From NCBI RefSeq assembly GCF_958298935.1, contig NC_084922.1, positions 17,300,501-17,364,500 of the forward strand: DNA of 64,000 nt, written 5' to 3'. The notes beneath the pieces are model-generated. The model saw only the letters and a program-made list of their open reading frames with translations, was not told the DNA's origin and did not search any database. Positions 21,347-33,299 of the stretch are shown here, piece by piece (the first letter of the stretch is position 1; each line of letters begins with the position of its first letter). Source of the DNA: Phragmites australis. Taxonomy: Eukaryota; Streptophyta; Magnoliopsida; Poales; Poaceae. Position numbers and translations under genes: made by a program.

Positions 21347-21647
21347 TAGTCCCTCTTATTTCCCCTCTCCTTTATATGAATGTTCTATAGTAATTTTATT
21401 GTGATAGTGTTGTCAGTTCGGCAGTATTTGTTGTTGTCAATATGATGTACGAACGGTGCAACAAACACGTAAACACAATACACTGCACTTGGCATCCGCT
21501 GATTATTACTCTTCAGAGTAATGCCAGAGACTGCGGACAACAACAGCAGACAAACCAAAGAATTAACAAATGACTGCGAAAGAAGAAGTTCGTGACAAAC
21601 TTGTCCCCAAAAACAATTACCTCCCAACTTTTTAATCAAAACAACAA
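21347..21647. other. No gene seen (left flank of copia)
   Basis: AT-rich sequence ending in the copia target site. I see nothing coding. Confidence 0.4.
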
Positions 21648-21652
21648 ATGAT

Positions 21653-23583
21653 TATAGGAACGAGAATGATGACTAAAAGAGGTGAATAAGTGTCTTAACA
21701 AATATCTTACGAAATCGATGATCTTTTCCTATATGGATCACCCAACACACCTCAAAACTCAAATAAAAAAATCAAAAGAAGTTTTAACAAGAGAAAATCA
21801 AGACAACACGACTCCACATATAGTATATGAACCATAGGTTACATTTAAGATCAATTCATGTATCTTAGCACTCAAAAGATCATAACTACCAAAGAAAAAC
21901 GAAACTCTCTAAATTAATTGTCTAGAGGTAAGGAAATTCAAGACCGCATCACATAAACATAGGTAAGGAAATTCAAGACCGCATCACATAAACATGTGTA
22001 CGCGAATTTTATGCCCCTAGCAACAAGAAGAATGACCTCATAATGTGCTGAAATTTCAGCCTAAAAATAAGATCAAAAATCAAAACCAAAAAAAAAAACT
22101 TACACACAAGGCAAGGGAACAAAGAAAAGGAAACTAGAAGGAAGGGTCAAAGAGATCAGCCCTATTTTAGGCGGTTTACACAGATTTTCCTCATAAAACT
22201 TTCACATGTTATATAGAGTAAGCACTCATTCTGCTCTGCACTAAAATTCTAGCACAATGCTCTCATATGGGTGGAAAATGGACTCAAATGGCTAGTTTAA
22301 CCTCTCCTATAGCCTTACCCCTCTATTTATAGGCCTAGTAAAATTGACTCCCAAGTTTTCTAGCTTTTTTCTAAAATATATCTCTCTTGTAGTACACTTC
22401 TACGTACCACCGATGGCATTTTAGTTCATTTTCTTCTCCATTCATCGGACAGCCTCGGTGCCTTTACGACTTAGCTTCGCCTCAACGTAAGCTCCGCGAT
22501 AGTGTCATGTACTCCTCCAATCCTCCCACGATTTTGAGGTCAAACCGCAAAACCCTAGCACGCTTCTCAAAGCATGACTAGCCGTCACTTGCTTCCACCT
22601 GAAGCAAGTCCTTTGATGATGACGTGTGTCCTCCGTGATCTTGACTGCCGGTAAGTCTCTCCCACTCTCGATCCCTCGGGCCGCCTTACTACTTGTACCG
22701 GCATCTCCTTCGTTTGACTTTGTCAATACGCCATCTTCATTCTCCGTTTCATGTTTTGCTTGACCTTCATGTGTATAGCTAGGATCATCTTTGACTCTTC
22801 CTGACCCTCCTTAATCGTCCGGCACCAAACACCCGTTTAGCCCTGATCACCCACCGTCAACCACCAAGTTACATCCATAACTTGCACACCTTGAAACAAC
22901 TAAACACATTTCTCCACACTCCAAAATAACTCCAGGTTAGCACAAAATCAAAAACTTCAACTCAGATCACATCATGTAGAAAACGTGAACACCGAATGTT
23001 CCAGTGTATTATGCTCCTGAACACCGGATCATCCGGTGAGTGTAATACTATTAGTTCCAGGAAAACTTCGCTCTCAAGAAAAGGTCTGGTGAAAGCTTTC
23101 GGTGATCTCATGTCCATCACCGAATAATCCGGTGTATGCCAATCCACCAAACCACTCTTCTGCAACCTCTCTGCAAAAAATACTCTGGCGCTCTCAAAGT
23201 CTATCACCGAATCATCTGGTGTTTGCTTTCATTTCTACTTCAGCACTGAAAATACTCCGGTGATACCCTCCGGTGTAGCCACCACATTCACCAGACCTTC
23301 CGGTGTATTGATCTCTAATTTTGCCCAAAAAATTGATCTCTGCAAGAAATAGTCCGGCGAGTATATACTACCCACACCAAAACTTTCGCTGAACACCGGA
23401 ACTTCCGATGTGTAATTTTTCTACATACAGAGAAGAATTCGTCAATTCCAAACACCGCCAACTCAAGTTAGACATGAACAATAATAGGCATCCACAAACA
23501 CATGATATCCAAGTTCTTACACATCAACTGTTGTCAATGCCTCATCACATGCAAATTAAGACACTTCTCCACTTGGTTTCTCA
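21653..23583 (-). repeat. Copia 3' LTR (left)
   Basis: 1,931 bp. The terminal TGTAGGA seen in the other LTR has become TATAGGA, and it ends ...TTTCTCA. It carries repeated dyads such as CACCGGATCATCCGGTG (23022-23038) and a private 35-bp tandem duplication. Confidence 0.88.
21926..21995. repeat. 35-bp tandem duplication inside left LTR
   Basis: Two identical 35-bp copies (21926-21960 and 21961-21995) start AGGTAAGGAAATTC. The right LTR has a single diverged copy, so the duplication arose after insertion and fairly recently. Confidence 0.9.
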
Positions 23584-23600
23584 ATCTCCCCCCTTGATGA
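23584..23600 (-). other. Polypurine tract
   Basis: On the minus strand AAGGGGGGAG lies directly upstream of the 3' LTR start, as needed for plus-strand DNA priming. A second CTCCCCCTTTGGC tract lies near 23894. Confidence 0.7.
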
Positions 23601-25009
23601 GTGCATTGACAACCCTCAAAGCACAAAGATTTATGATAGAAGAAGTGAAGCACATCCAAGTGACCAAAAACTTGATAAAGAGTAAACACAAATCACTTGG
23701 CATAAGACAGATTACAAATGGCCGAAGATTGGAAAAGACAAGCTAAAACCACAAAAGATCGAGAGAAGCTCAAAAACTTAAAAACAAATGCTCTCCCTTG
23801 ATAAATGCATATTTTTTCATTTTTCTTTGAGATTTGTTGCAAATTTTCTCATTTCTCCTCCTTTGTAGTATATTCTCTTCTTTGTACATATGCTCTCCCC
23901 CTTTGGCAATGCAAGCATCAATGACAAAACACTATGCAATGCATGAATATGCAAATCTAATAAGCTTTCACAAATATACCACAAAACATGTGCAAAAACT
24001 AGGAACATTGAAGGGCTCCAGAAAGTAGAAAGTGGAGCGCACAATCGCATAGAGGCTCAAAAAAAGACAGTGACACAAGAACATGACGCTTTACAAGCTA
24101 ACCCTGAAGAATTGGTTGGCGCATTGAAGTTCACAAAGCCAAATCATGTTAAAAGTGACCACCACATAAGTATCCACTTGTGTCGAGGTAATACAAGCAT
24201 TAAAAACTAGCCAACTTCAATCTCAAACTAGTCAAACAAGCATTCATGAAAATAGACTTTGCAAACGCTCACATATGAAACCAATACTTAGAGTGATCAA
24301 GTGATTAAAAAGAATTAAACAGTTAGGCACATTTCTTTGAATTTTATTTTATCCTCAAGTTGCCTCTTATCCAAGCAAAGTGTCACACGACTGGGTACGG
24401 TAAACACCTTGAGGCCTCAAGACAACCATATTGGATCATATTTTAGCACAAGATACTTGATTTTTCATGATTATTTGATTCACATAAGTTATCAAGATGG
24501 TCACAAGATCAAATTAAGTAGTGCATTTGGGATACAAGAAACACATGTTCCCCTAAGGTTCTGTCATGAGCTAAATATTTAACAAAGACAGAAAATATAG
24601 TGCAATATTCTCCAATCCACTATCATGAACCAAGAAGACCTAGAGCAAGATATTCATCAGACTAGCCTTAACACAAGCATTAACTAAACCTAAGCAATTA
24701 TGAACATAGTGATCAAGAATGTAGTATTTCATTGCCTACATGATTCATAAAATTGCCAAATTTCATCTTAAAATGTATCATTTCAAAGCATAAATAAGTG
24801 TCTAAGATTAAAAGATTGCTCCACACAACTACTATACTTAGTCAAAATTCAAGTCTAGCAATCGAAAATACTAAAGACATACAAGTTAAAGCTCAACTAC
24901 TATGAATATCTTACATAATAAAATGTAATGCAAATGCAATAAAAGTGAGATAGAGTATGTACAAAGGACAACTCCTCCTCACACAATACCATAGGGATAG
25001 CACAAACTA
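23601..25009. other. Copia 3' non-coding region in place of RT/RNase H
   Basis: About 1.4 kb of AT-rich DNA with many stops in all frames. It ends in the typical pre-LTR segment with GGGGGAG tracts, so the reverse transcriptase region has been deleted or replaced. Confidence 0.7.
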
Positions 25010-28000
25010 AGCTCTCCTCTCAAATGTGAAATCTTCGACTTCCTCCCAAAGCATAACTCATAAGAAGTTAAATTCAAGATCGAGCGCAAGAAAATCCGAC
25101 TTTAGATGTAGCACATTGTGCTAATGGCCTCAGCTCAAAACTTTTTTGGAGTTCTATGCTCATCGAGCATCGTCCTAGCCATCTCAATCGAAGTCTTGTT
25201 CTTTCTCTCAACCACGCCATTCTGCTGAGGAACATGTGAGGCGAAAAACTGATGCTCAAGCCATGCTTAAGACAAAAGGCATCAAAGAGATAGTTCTTAA
25301 CCTCGGTGCCATTATCACTGCGAATTGCTTTCAATGCACTAGGGAGTTCCTTGAACAATCTCAAAGCTAAGCTTCGAAAGTGTGAGAACGCTTCATCCTT
25401 GCTCACAAGAAAAAAGACCCAAGAATAGAGAAAGAAATCATCAACAATGACAAGAACATACCATTTCTCACCCGCTGAACGAACTTGAGAAGGACCAATA
25501 GTGTCCATATGGAGAAGTTCTCCCGATCGTTCAGTCGTCACCAGATTGACTAGTGGGTGGCAGGCAACAACCATCTTGCCATGCCGACAAGGAGCACAAA
25601 CAAGATTCTTCTCAAATTTGAGCTTAGGCAATCCTCGGATCAAGCCTAGGGTACTCAAACGAGTAAGTAAATCAAACCTCATGTGCCCTAGTCTCCTATG
25701 CCACATCCAAGGCTTAGAAGAAGGTTAAGCAATCAAACAACGAGAAGAACCAAGAGACTCTGAAAAATTAGCTTCAAAAACTCTCCCAACTCAAAAAATC
25801 TTGCAAATTAAAGTGCTAGAAGAATTGAGAACTCGAGAAGTATTGCGTTTAAAATGCACTTCCAAGTGCTCATCCAACAAATAAGATACAGAGATAAGGT
25901 TGTATTCCAGATGCTCCACCAAAGCTACATCCTTAAGAGTGAAATTCTCATTCACCCTTATCATACCTTTGGTTTTCACCCTTCCTTTCCGATCATCCCT
26001 GAATGTGATGTACTCATGTCGCTTCACGGGGTAAGGCTAGAGAACCATGATGAATCTCCAGTCATGTAACACGAACAATCAGAGTCAATGGGCCACTTAT
26101 TCTTCAGGCCTCCACCTACCACCTACATATGAGAAGAATAATAGGTGGATGACTCAGTATTGGGGTTAGTTAAAAACCTCTTAGGTATCCAGTATTAGGT
26201 CATCCCCCCTGAAGTGGTAAAAGGAGGTGCAGATAAAACAAGTCTAGTACGCTGAGGGCGAGTACCGCGATGAGAAAAATGTGGTCCGCCAAAGTGCTGA
26301 GACTTAAAACCTCTTATACGTAGACCAAAACCATATGAGTCATGGCAAAATCCATGCCGAGTAACACCTCTAGGAAGAGACCGAAAAGCACTAGGGACTC
26401 GTGAGAGGAAAAGAGAAAAATGCTCATGTACTCCAACAGAGGGGCAATACATGTCCCGAGTGCTCTACTCCCACTCACGTCGCTCATCTCTCCTACGGCG
26501 AAAGCAAAATCCAACCAAGTGATCATCTCTCTAGTAGTAGGTGCAGTGGTAGAGTCTCTTGGAAACTCGACTGCTGGTCACTCGGGGCTCTCTCATCTTA
26601 GGTTGTGGAGCTCTCTTGGGTTATGGTACAGGTTTCTTCTTTGTGAATTGAGGAATGGATTTCTTGATGGGTTGTATTGTGGCATTAATTTTGGACTTTT
26701 CAGTTTCTGGGGTAGTAGGTGTGGTGAACACAATCTTACTCTTCCCACTGTAAGTCACCCTCTCAAAACCCAACCTAAGAGCCAAATCCGCCTTGTTAGC
26801 ACACATCTTGGTCTTGGCCAAGATCAAATTCTTTTTCCCTTTATCCTCTGAGCACTTCTCCACCAGAGAAAAGAGATACTCATTCTCAGTCAAAAGCTTT
26901 TCAACTTGCCCTCTAACCCAGCTGAGTTTGTCCTGAAAGATGGTGCAGATGGAATAATTTAGCTGCACATCCTTAGAACTCTCAACACTCTAGGCGCTTG
27001 TCTTTCAATACAATATCCTTTGCATGCAAAGGGTAATGCTTGTCTTTCAATACAATATCATTTGCATGCAAAGGGTAATTATTACAAGCACCTAAGATAA
27101 TAGACCTAGACTCCTCCTCAATGAGCTTCTTCCTGGCACTATCAAGCCGACTGGTGACTTGAACATGCATATTACAAAGCTCAGCATGCTCAACCATGAC
27201 AATCAGGCAACTCTCACACTCCTCAACATCGGGCCTAGACCTAAGCAATGCAAGTTCAGTAGAGATAAACTCATACTTAGGCCTAAGATCCTTCAACTCA
27301 CGCACAGCTTTCTTAAGTAACCTATCCTAGCTAACGAGAGTATCATTCAAGATATCGACTTGGATAGAAAGATGGTCGTAGAAAGGCAATACCTCGGAAG
27401 GATCCAGCTTGGGGTCACTGTTGTTGTTGTTGTCGTCTGCCATGAAGTAAAGGCCAGTGAAGTCCTTGGCCTTCTTCTTGTTCTTTGTTTGCGGTTCATC
27501 CTCCTTCGAGCTCTCATCATCACTGGAAGAAGTGTCGATGTTGCTAAGAGCTACCACGAACATCCTAGAAGCCTCCTTGGACACCTTCTTGGCAATCTTG
27601 TCGTGGTTCTTCTTGAAGAATGGCTTCTTGTTCTTCTTCTTGTGCTTGTTGTAGTCGTGGTCGCCGTCCTCCCTCTTCTTGATCTTGGGGCAATCCGCCT
27701 TGAAGTGGGTAGTGTCACCGCACTCAAAGTAGGCACGAGAACCACCCCTCCTCCGGTCTCGACGATTATTGTAGAATTAGATGAACTTCTTCACAATCAG
27801 CATAAGGTCCTCATCATGTAGCGCGTTAACCTGCTCCTCTGTGACAGAAACCAAGCAAGACAAAGCAAATCCACTCGATGAAGTGTTAGCATAAGAAAAG
27901 ATAGTTGCAAACTAATTATCACCACTAGGTCTGTAAACTAATGCCATGTTCTGAGACAGGGGATTTTCGAGACCAATCCGAGCCACCTTGGCTATCTCAG

Positions 28001-28575
28001 TGGATTTGAGCTTGCTGAAGAGCTCATCACAAGTCAACGTGTCATAACTTGGAGACTCTTTAATGCTTAAGATCTTCACTTCCCATATGCTACGGTCAAG
28101 AGCATATAGAAGCTTGATCGCTCTCTCGTGGTCAGAATAGGGCAAAATACCAGTTGATCAAATATTGGTAACAATCCCATCAAAGTGAGCAAACATCGCA
28201 TCCAATGACTCTCTAGGGACTTACACAAACATTTGGTATTTTTGGTTGTATGTGCTTTGGCATCTGGCCTTAATCTGATTAGTGCCTTCATGAAAGACAC
28301 TCAAAGTATTCCAAATCTCCTGGGCAGTACGGAGGTGCTAGACCCTGTCAAATTCATTCCGATTCAAGCTAGTGAAAAAAATATTTTTGACCTTGTTGTT
28401 GGCCTCATACTATTTGATTTGAACCTGAGTCGTGCGAGCAGTAGGGATCTCATAGTTGGAATCAACTAACTTCCCATATTGCACTTCCTTGGCTTAGAAG
28501 ATAAGCCTCCATGCGCACCTTCCAGTACGAAAAATCACGACCATCAAACAGCAGAATCTTCCCACTTCTCTCCAT
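25010..28575 (-). pseudogene. Copia gag-protease-integrase, decayed, RT missing
   Basis: From the ATG at 28573-28575 (MERSGKILLFDGRDFSYW) the minus strand encodes a gag domain (LLYALDRSIWEVK, FSKLKSTEI), a zinc knuckle near 27730 (YFECGDTTHFKADC), a long acidic/coiled region (27584-26621), a protease site near 26085 (IDSDCSCYMTG), a pre-integrase HHCC part (HRRLGHM, CAPCRHGKM) and an integrase core (HMDTIGPS, IRSDNGTEV, NGVVERKNK). Defects: the first knuckle Cys is Tyr; the protease Asp-Ser-Gly is Asp-Ser-Asp; frame changes occur, including one near 25250 before the integrase Glu; and stops follow at the 3' side. Nothing of reverse transcriptase is found between about 25010 and 23600. Confidence 0.88.
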
Positions 28576-28626
28576 GTCGCTTATAGATCACAAAGCCGGT
28601 TAAGGTCAATAATTGATCAAATCGGC

Positions 28627-28638
28627 TCCGATACCAAT
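28627..28638 (-). other. Copia primer-binding site (initiator tRNA-Met)
   Basis: The minus strand reads TGGTATCGGAGC one to two bases inside the LTR end, one mismatch from the complement of plant initiator tRNA-Met. Confidence 0.85.
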
Positions 28639-30615
28639 TGTAGGACTGAGAATGACAACTAGAAGGGGGTGAATAGGCGCTCAACAAATTTCTTACCAAA
28701 TCGATAGCCTTCTCCTATTTGGATCACCTAATGCACCTCAAAACTCAAGCGAAAACAAAAATCGAGAGAAGTTTTAACAAGGGAAAATCGAGGTAACATG
28801 ACTCCACATATAGTATATGAACTATAGGTTCCATTTAAGATCAACCCATGTATCTTAGCACTCGAAAAATCACAACTACCAAAAAAATAAGAAAAGATGA
28901 ACACTAAGCAACGAAACTCTCCAAATTGATTTTCTAGAATCAAGAGAATTCAAGACACCATCATATAAGCGTGTATATGCAAATTTTATGCCTCTAGTAA
29001 CAAGAAGAATGATCTCATAAGGTGCTAAAATTTTAATCCATAAACAAAAATAAAAATCAAAACTAGAAAAGAAAAACTTGCACACAAGATAAGGGAACCA
29101 AGAGATGGAAACTAGAAGGAGGGGAATCCAAGCGCATGAAACAAAATAAACTTTATTACTCAAAGAGGTTAGCCCTATTTTAGGCGGATTACAGAGATTT
29201 AACTCTCAAAACTCTCACCTAATACATAGTCTAAGCACTTATCTTCCTCTCCACTAAAACCCTAGCACAATGCTCTCATATGGGTAGCACAAGGGGCTCA
29301 AATTTCTGGTTTAAGCTCTCTCATAGCCCTACCCTCTCTATTTATAGATCTAGAAAATTTGACCCTTAAATTTTCTAGCTTTTTCCCAAAATACCCTCTC
29401 TTGTAGTACACTTCTACCTTCAATCGATGGTATTTTAGTCTATTTTCTTCTCCATTCATCGGACGGCCGTGGTGCCTTTACGACTTAGCTTTACCTCGAT
29501 GCAAGCTTCGCTATGGTGCCATATACTCCTCAGTCCTCCTACGGTTTTGAGACCAAACCGCAAAACCCTAGCACGCTTCTCAAAGCGTAATTAGCCACCA
29601 CTTACTTCCACCTGAAGCAAGCGTTCCGATGATAAAGCAAGTGTCCTCCGTCTTGCGATCTTAACCGCCGGTAAGTCTCTCTCCCTCTCAATCCCTTGTG
29701 CTGCCTTGTTACTTGCACCGGCATCCCCTTCGCGTGACTTATCAACACGTTATATTCATCATTTGTTTCATGCTCTGCTTGACCTTCATTTGTACAGCTA
29801 GGATCACCCTTGATTCCACCCGATCCTCCTTAGTCGTCCGTCACTAAGCACCCGCTTAGCTCGGATCACCCGCCGTTGACCACTAAGTTGCATCCGTCAC
29901 CTACACACCTTGAAACAAGCAAACACATTTCTCCACACTCCAAAATATCTCTAGGTTAGCACAAAATCAAAAACGTCAACTCGGGACACATCCTGTAGAA
30001 AACGTGAACACTGAATGTTCCGGTATGTTCTGCTCCTGAACACCGGACCATCTGATGAGTGTAACATTATCTATTCTAGAAAAACTTTGCTCTCAAGAAA
30101 AGGTACGATGAAAGTTTCCGGTGATCTCATGTCCATCACCGGATAATCCAGTGTATGCCAATCCACTGAACCACCCTTCTGCAACCTTTTTAAAAAAAAT
30201 ACTCCGGCGCTCTCAAAGTCACTACAGAAATTTCTCCAAAACATCTCAAAGTTTGCTTTTATTTCTGCTTCAGCACTGAAAATGCTCCGATGATACCCTC
30301 CGGTGTAGTCACTACATTCATCGGACCTTCCGGTGCATTGATCTCTAATTTCGCTCGAAAAATTGCTCTCTGCAAAAAATAGTCCAGCAAGTATACGCTG
30401 CCCACACCAGAACTTCTAGTGAACACCGAAACTTTCGGTGTTTGTAATTTTTCTACATACAGAGAAGAATTCGCCAATTCCAAAGACCGCCAACTCGAGT
30501 TAGACATGAACAAGAATAAGCATTCACAAACACATACTAACCAAGTTCAAGACACATCAACTGTTGTCAATATCTCATCACATTCAAACAAGGCACTTCT
30601 CCATTTGATTTCTCA
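28639..30615 (-). repeat. Copia 5' LTR (right)
   Basis: 1,977 bp, beginning TGTAGGA and ending TTTCTCA on the plus strand. It shares with the left LTR the run of CCGGTG/CACCGG-containing phrases (30000-30440) in the distal part, which is U3 in the minus sense. Confidence 0.88.
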
Positions 30616-30620
30616 ATGAT

Positions 30621-32041
30621 ATTTATCTGTTGACAGAAATTGCAAATGGAAATATGTTGAATTTCATATTGTTGGATCCGCGTGAAGATTAGTGCTTTTC
30701 TTCTGCAGTGAGCTCCTCATCTTCTCTAAACTATAGAGGATGGTCAGGGAGATTGCCGGCATCAAGGACGGTAGGTATTAGTGTTAGGCCTGGTGGCGGC
30801 GGTGCAGGATAAAGTGCGGATTAGGGTAAGCAGGGTTTTTTATTTGATGCTCAGGCAATCTAGAGTGTTGGAGCCTCATCGGACGGTCATAAAATTTGAT
30901 AGAATTGGGCCGCCCAAATCTGTCGGCGGACGGCTAGTCAGGCCCTTGAAACAAACATGCCTGAGCTACTGTAGCATAGCAGGAAGACGAAAACATTTAA
31001 ACATCTTTAGGGAATGTGGGGAAGAGGGTTTGAGATCTAAATCGTTAGAAATTCTTGGAGCAATCCCTCCAATCAAACATATCTTCTGTAGAGTTTTTTA
31101 TGATCTGACTTAAATTTAAACAAAACATTGGATTGTGATCCAAATACCCTTTCCAACAAGGCATCTAAGTAATACTCAACGGCAAGAATAGAATCAATAC
31201 AATTCTGATTAAAAAAAGGAAAAGAAAAGAAATAAAAAAGGATCAATTCACAAAATCAAGAAAGACGACGTTTAGACAATCTTTCAAATCGTTCGATATG
31301 ACTAGGTTTCGACTTAACATGCTCAATATTGATGTAGATGTCCGGAGATGTCTCTTAGTAACACATGATCGACTTCAAACCATATCTCAGAGACACTTTC
31401 CTTAAGACTTATTTGTTATCATCATAAGGTGTGCACCAAATTACCAATAAATATCTTCCTAAGATACAATAAAGCCCCATCACCTATACGTGCAGTCGTC
31501 AAGATGACAATGAATGCTCTTCAGACTTTGCAGGCCTATCAATTTCTTAGACAGTACCCCTGTAGAAGTATCACGGGCTAGTGATTTGAGTGAGAATGTT
31601 TTGGCATTATAATCTTATGTTCTTGGTTTCTCCTTTCTTGCCATGAATAATATAGAGCCATGCTCTATTTATACTTTACCAATAATTACCTCTAAAAGAC
31701 ACAACTTTTCGTAAATCATCAATAGACCGATAGTTCATCACTAAGAGATACAACTTTTTATAAATTCAAAAAGGGTATAATGATTCATTAACCATCATGA
31801 CTATTCAACGTTTAGCACATGTGTAAATTGTTGTCACAACGTCCAAAACAATTACCGCCAGTGATTACAAATATAGAGGCTGCACACATACTATATTAAA
31901 CTTAACACAAATGGTTATTAACATAGTCTATTAGACCATTTCTCCATGACAGTATTTCCCCCTCACTTGTGTTAAAACAAATAAGAAAGCAATGGAATTT
32001 GAACCCAAAACAATTTACTTTGTTTTGAAAATCTCCAACAC
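30621..32041. other. No gene seen; retrotransposon-like remnant
   Basis: AT-rich sequence between the copia element and the peroxidase. A 110-codon open frame on the plus strand (30781-31113) shows no motif. The 31100-31970 part has the look of an LTR fragment (TTTCCCCCTCACTTGTG near 31947), but I found no paired end. Confidence 0.35.
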
Positions 32042-33132
32042 TTAATAGTTGTAGTTGTAGTTGACGAATCTGCAGTTCTTCCTGATCTCGCCATCGGCGC
32101 CGGCCTTCACGTCGATGCTAGCCAGCCTCACCATGGCCGTCTCGAACTTTCTCTCCCACTGGCCGTCGCCTTTGGCGTAGTCACGCACCATCCTCGCGGT
32201 CTCCGGCGAGGTCAGGAGCGCCGCGTCTGACGTGAGCAGCACTCTGTGCCTAAGCACGTTGGCGTAGTACTGGCTGTCCAGAGCAGCCGCGGTCACCGTG
32301 TCCTGTCTCACCGTCGGGTTGTTGGTGTCGCTCAAGTCGTCCGGGCACCTCCTCCGCAGCCACCTCGCGAAGGACGGGTCGATGTCTGAGGACGACGTGT
32401 TGAGGCGGTCCTGGACGAAGGACGAGCAGTGGGCGCGGCCCACGGAGTGGGCGCCGGAGAGCACGACCATGTCCTCTACGTCGAGCCCCTTTTTGGCGAA
32501 GTTTTTGACGAGGCCGCTGTGGTCGAGGAACGGCGCGGGGAGGAAGTCGAGGGTCTCCGTGCCGTTGGAGTAGCGTCCGTCGAGCCGGCCGGCCGGCATC
32601 TTGAAGTCAATCTTGCGGCCGCTTAGGATGTAGGACGCGTCGCGCGCGGCAAAGGCGACGATGTCGGCGCAGGAGACGGTGCCGGGGCAGGCCTCCTCGA
32701 CGGCGTCCTTGGCCGCATCGATCACTTCGAAACCTCTTAGGCTGCGTCTGTTGGGCAACCCGAGCTTCTCCGGTTGTGGGTTCGCCGTTGTCGGGTCGAG
32801 CAGGATGGAAGCATCACAACCCTGCGCAGAAAACGCACTAGGAACTTAGCAACGCAATGCAAGAGTGCAACTTGTACCTTTGTAAGTACGTGGCATACGT
32901 GTAGCGAGCTTGTACGTACCTGGACGAAGCAATCGTGGAAGAGGAGGCGGATGAGGCCGGCACCGACGCCGGCGTTGGCGCGCACAGCCTTCCTCACCTC
33001 GGCACTCACGATAGCCTCCGCTCTGGGGCACGTCTTGTTGTAATAGCTAACCTCGAGGGCGCCCTGGCACACGGCGGCGGCCCAGAGCAGCACGCATGAG
33101 ATCAGGATGGCAAGCTTAAAAATGGCAGCCAT
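32042..33132 (-). CDS. Class III (secretory) peroxidase
   Basis: Two exons, 33132-32920 and 32821-32042, with a 98-bp GT-AG intron, encode 330 residues, the usual family length. The enzyme oxidises phenolic substrates with hydrogen peroxide in the cell wall, apoplast or vacuole. Residues 1-24 form a signal peptide (ending AAAVCQG). The distal haem site is RLLFHDCFVQGCDAS (around residue 65, across the splice) and the proximal His is in SGAHSVGRAHC (around residue 190). Eight Cys sit at the conserved positions (YNKTCP, HDC, GCD, EEAC, VSCAD, AHC, RRRC, KNC), enough for four disulfides. The ATG is preceded by a TATA box at a suitable distance. The C-terminus ends in an unusual NYNYNY tail. The exact isoform cannot be named. 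Confidence 0.95.
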
Positions 33133-33274
33133 GGCAAGGTCGCTGTCTTAGCAGCTGTGCGGTACGTGGCCGGCTTGCGATCCTTTGCTCGGTTGTACCA
33201 GTTAGCTAGAGAGCTAAGATTGATGAGGTAAAACCTTGGATGGGATGCTGAATTCTTGGTCATAAGGATTCTCC

Positions 33275-33281
33275 ATTTATA
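33275..33281 (-). promoter_or_regulatory. TATA box of peroxidase gene
   Basis: TATAAAT on the minus strand, about 145 bp upstream of the start codon. Confidence 0.7.
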
Positions 33282-33299
33282 GATGCAGGATTCAGTTGA

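Larger units (their letters stand above)
21653..30615 (-). mobile_element. Ty1/copia LTR retrotransposon, 8,963 bp, TSD ATGAT
   Basis: Two long LTRs (21653-23583 and 28639-30615) bound decayed gag-protease-integrase on the minus strand. Perfect 5-bp duplications ATGAT flank it (21648-21652 and 30616-30620). A primer-binding site (TGGTATCGGAGC, one mismatch from the initiator tRNA-Met complement) adjoins the right LTR, and a polypurine tract adjoins the left LTR. Reverse transcriptase and RNase H are absent: only about 1.4 kb of non-coding AT-rich DNA separates integrase from the 3' LTR. The gag style (zinc knuckle with THFKADCPK, long acidic tail) and nearly 2-kb LTRs suggest the SIRE/Maximus lineage. 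By eye the LTRs look roughly 80-85% identical over sampled stretches, so the insertion is old. Confidence 0.9.

Noticed and set aside
20740..21349. Long Gly/Arg- and Ala/Pro-rich reading frames on both strands
   Set aside because: They lie inside the very GC-rich hAT-like element, overlap in several frames at once, and have no domain.
26420..27821. Plus-strand frames of 143 and 153 codons within the copia element
   Set aside because: They are antisense to gag, which carries the zinc knuckle and gag motifs on the minus strand.
32298..32849. Plus-strand frames in the peroxidase locus
   Set aside because: They are shadows of the peroxidase exons on the minus strand; the high GC content removes stops.
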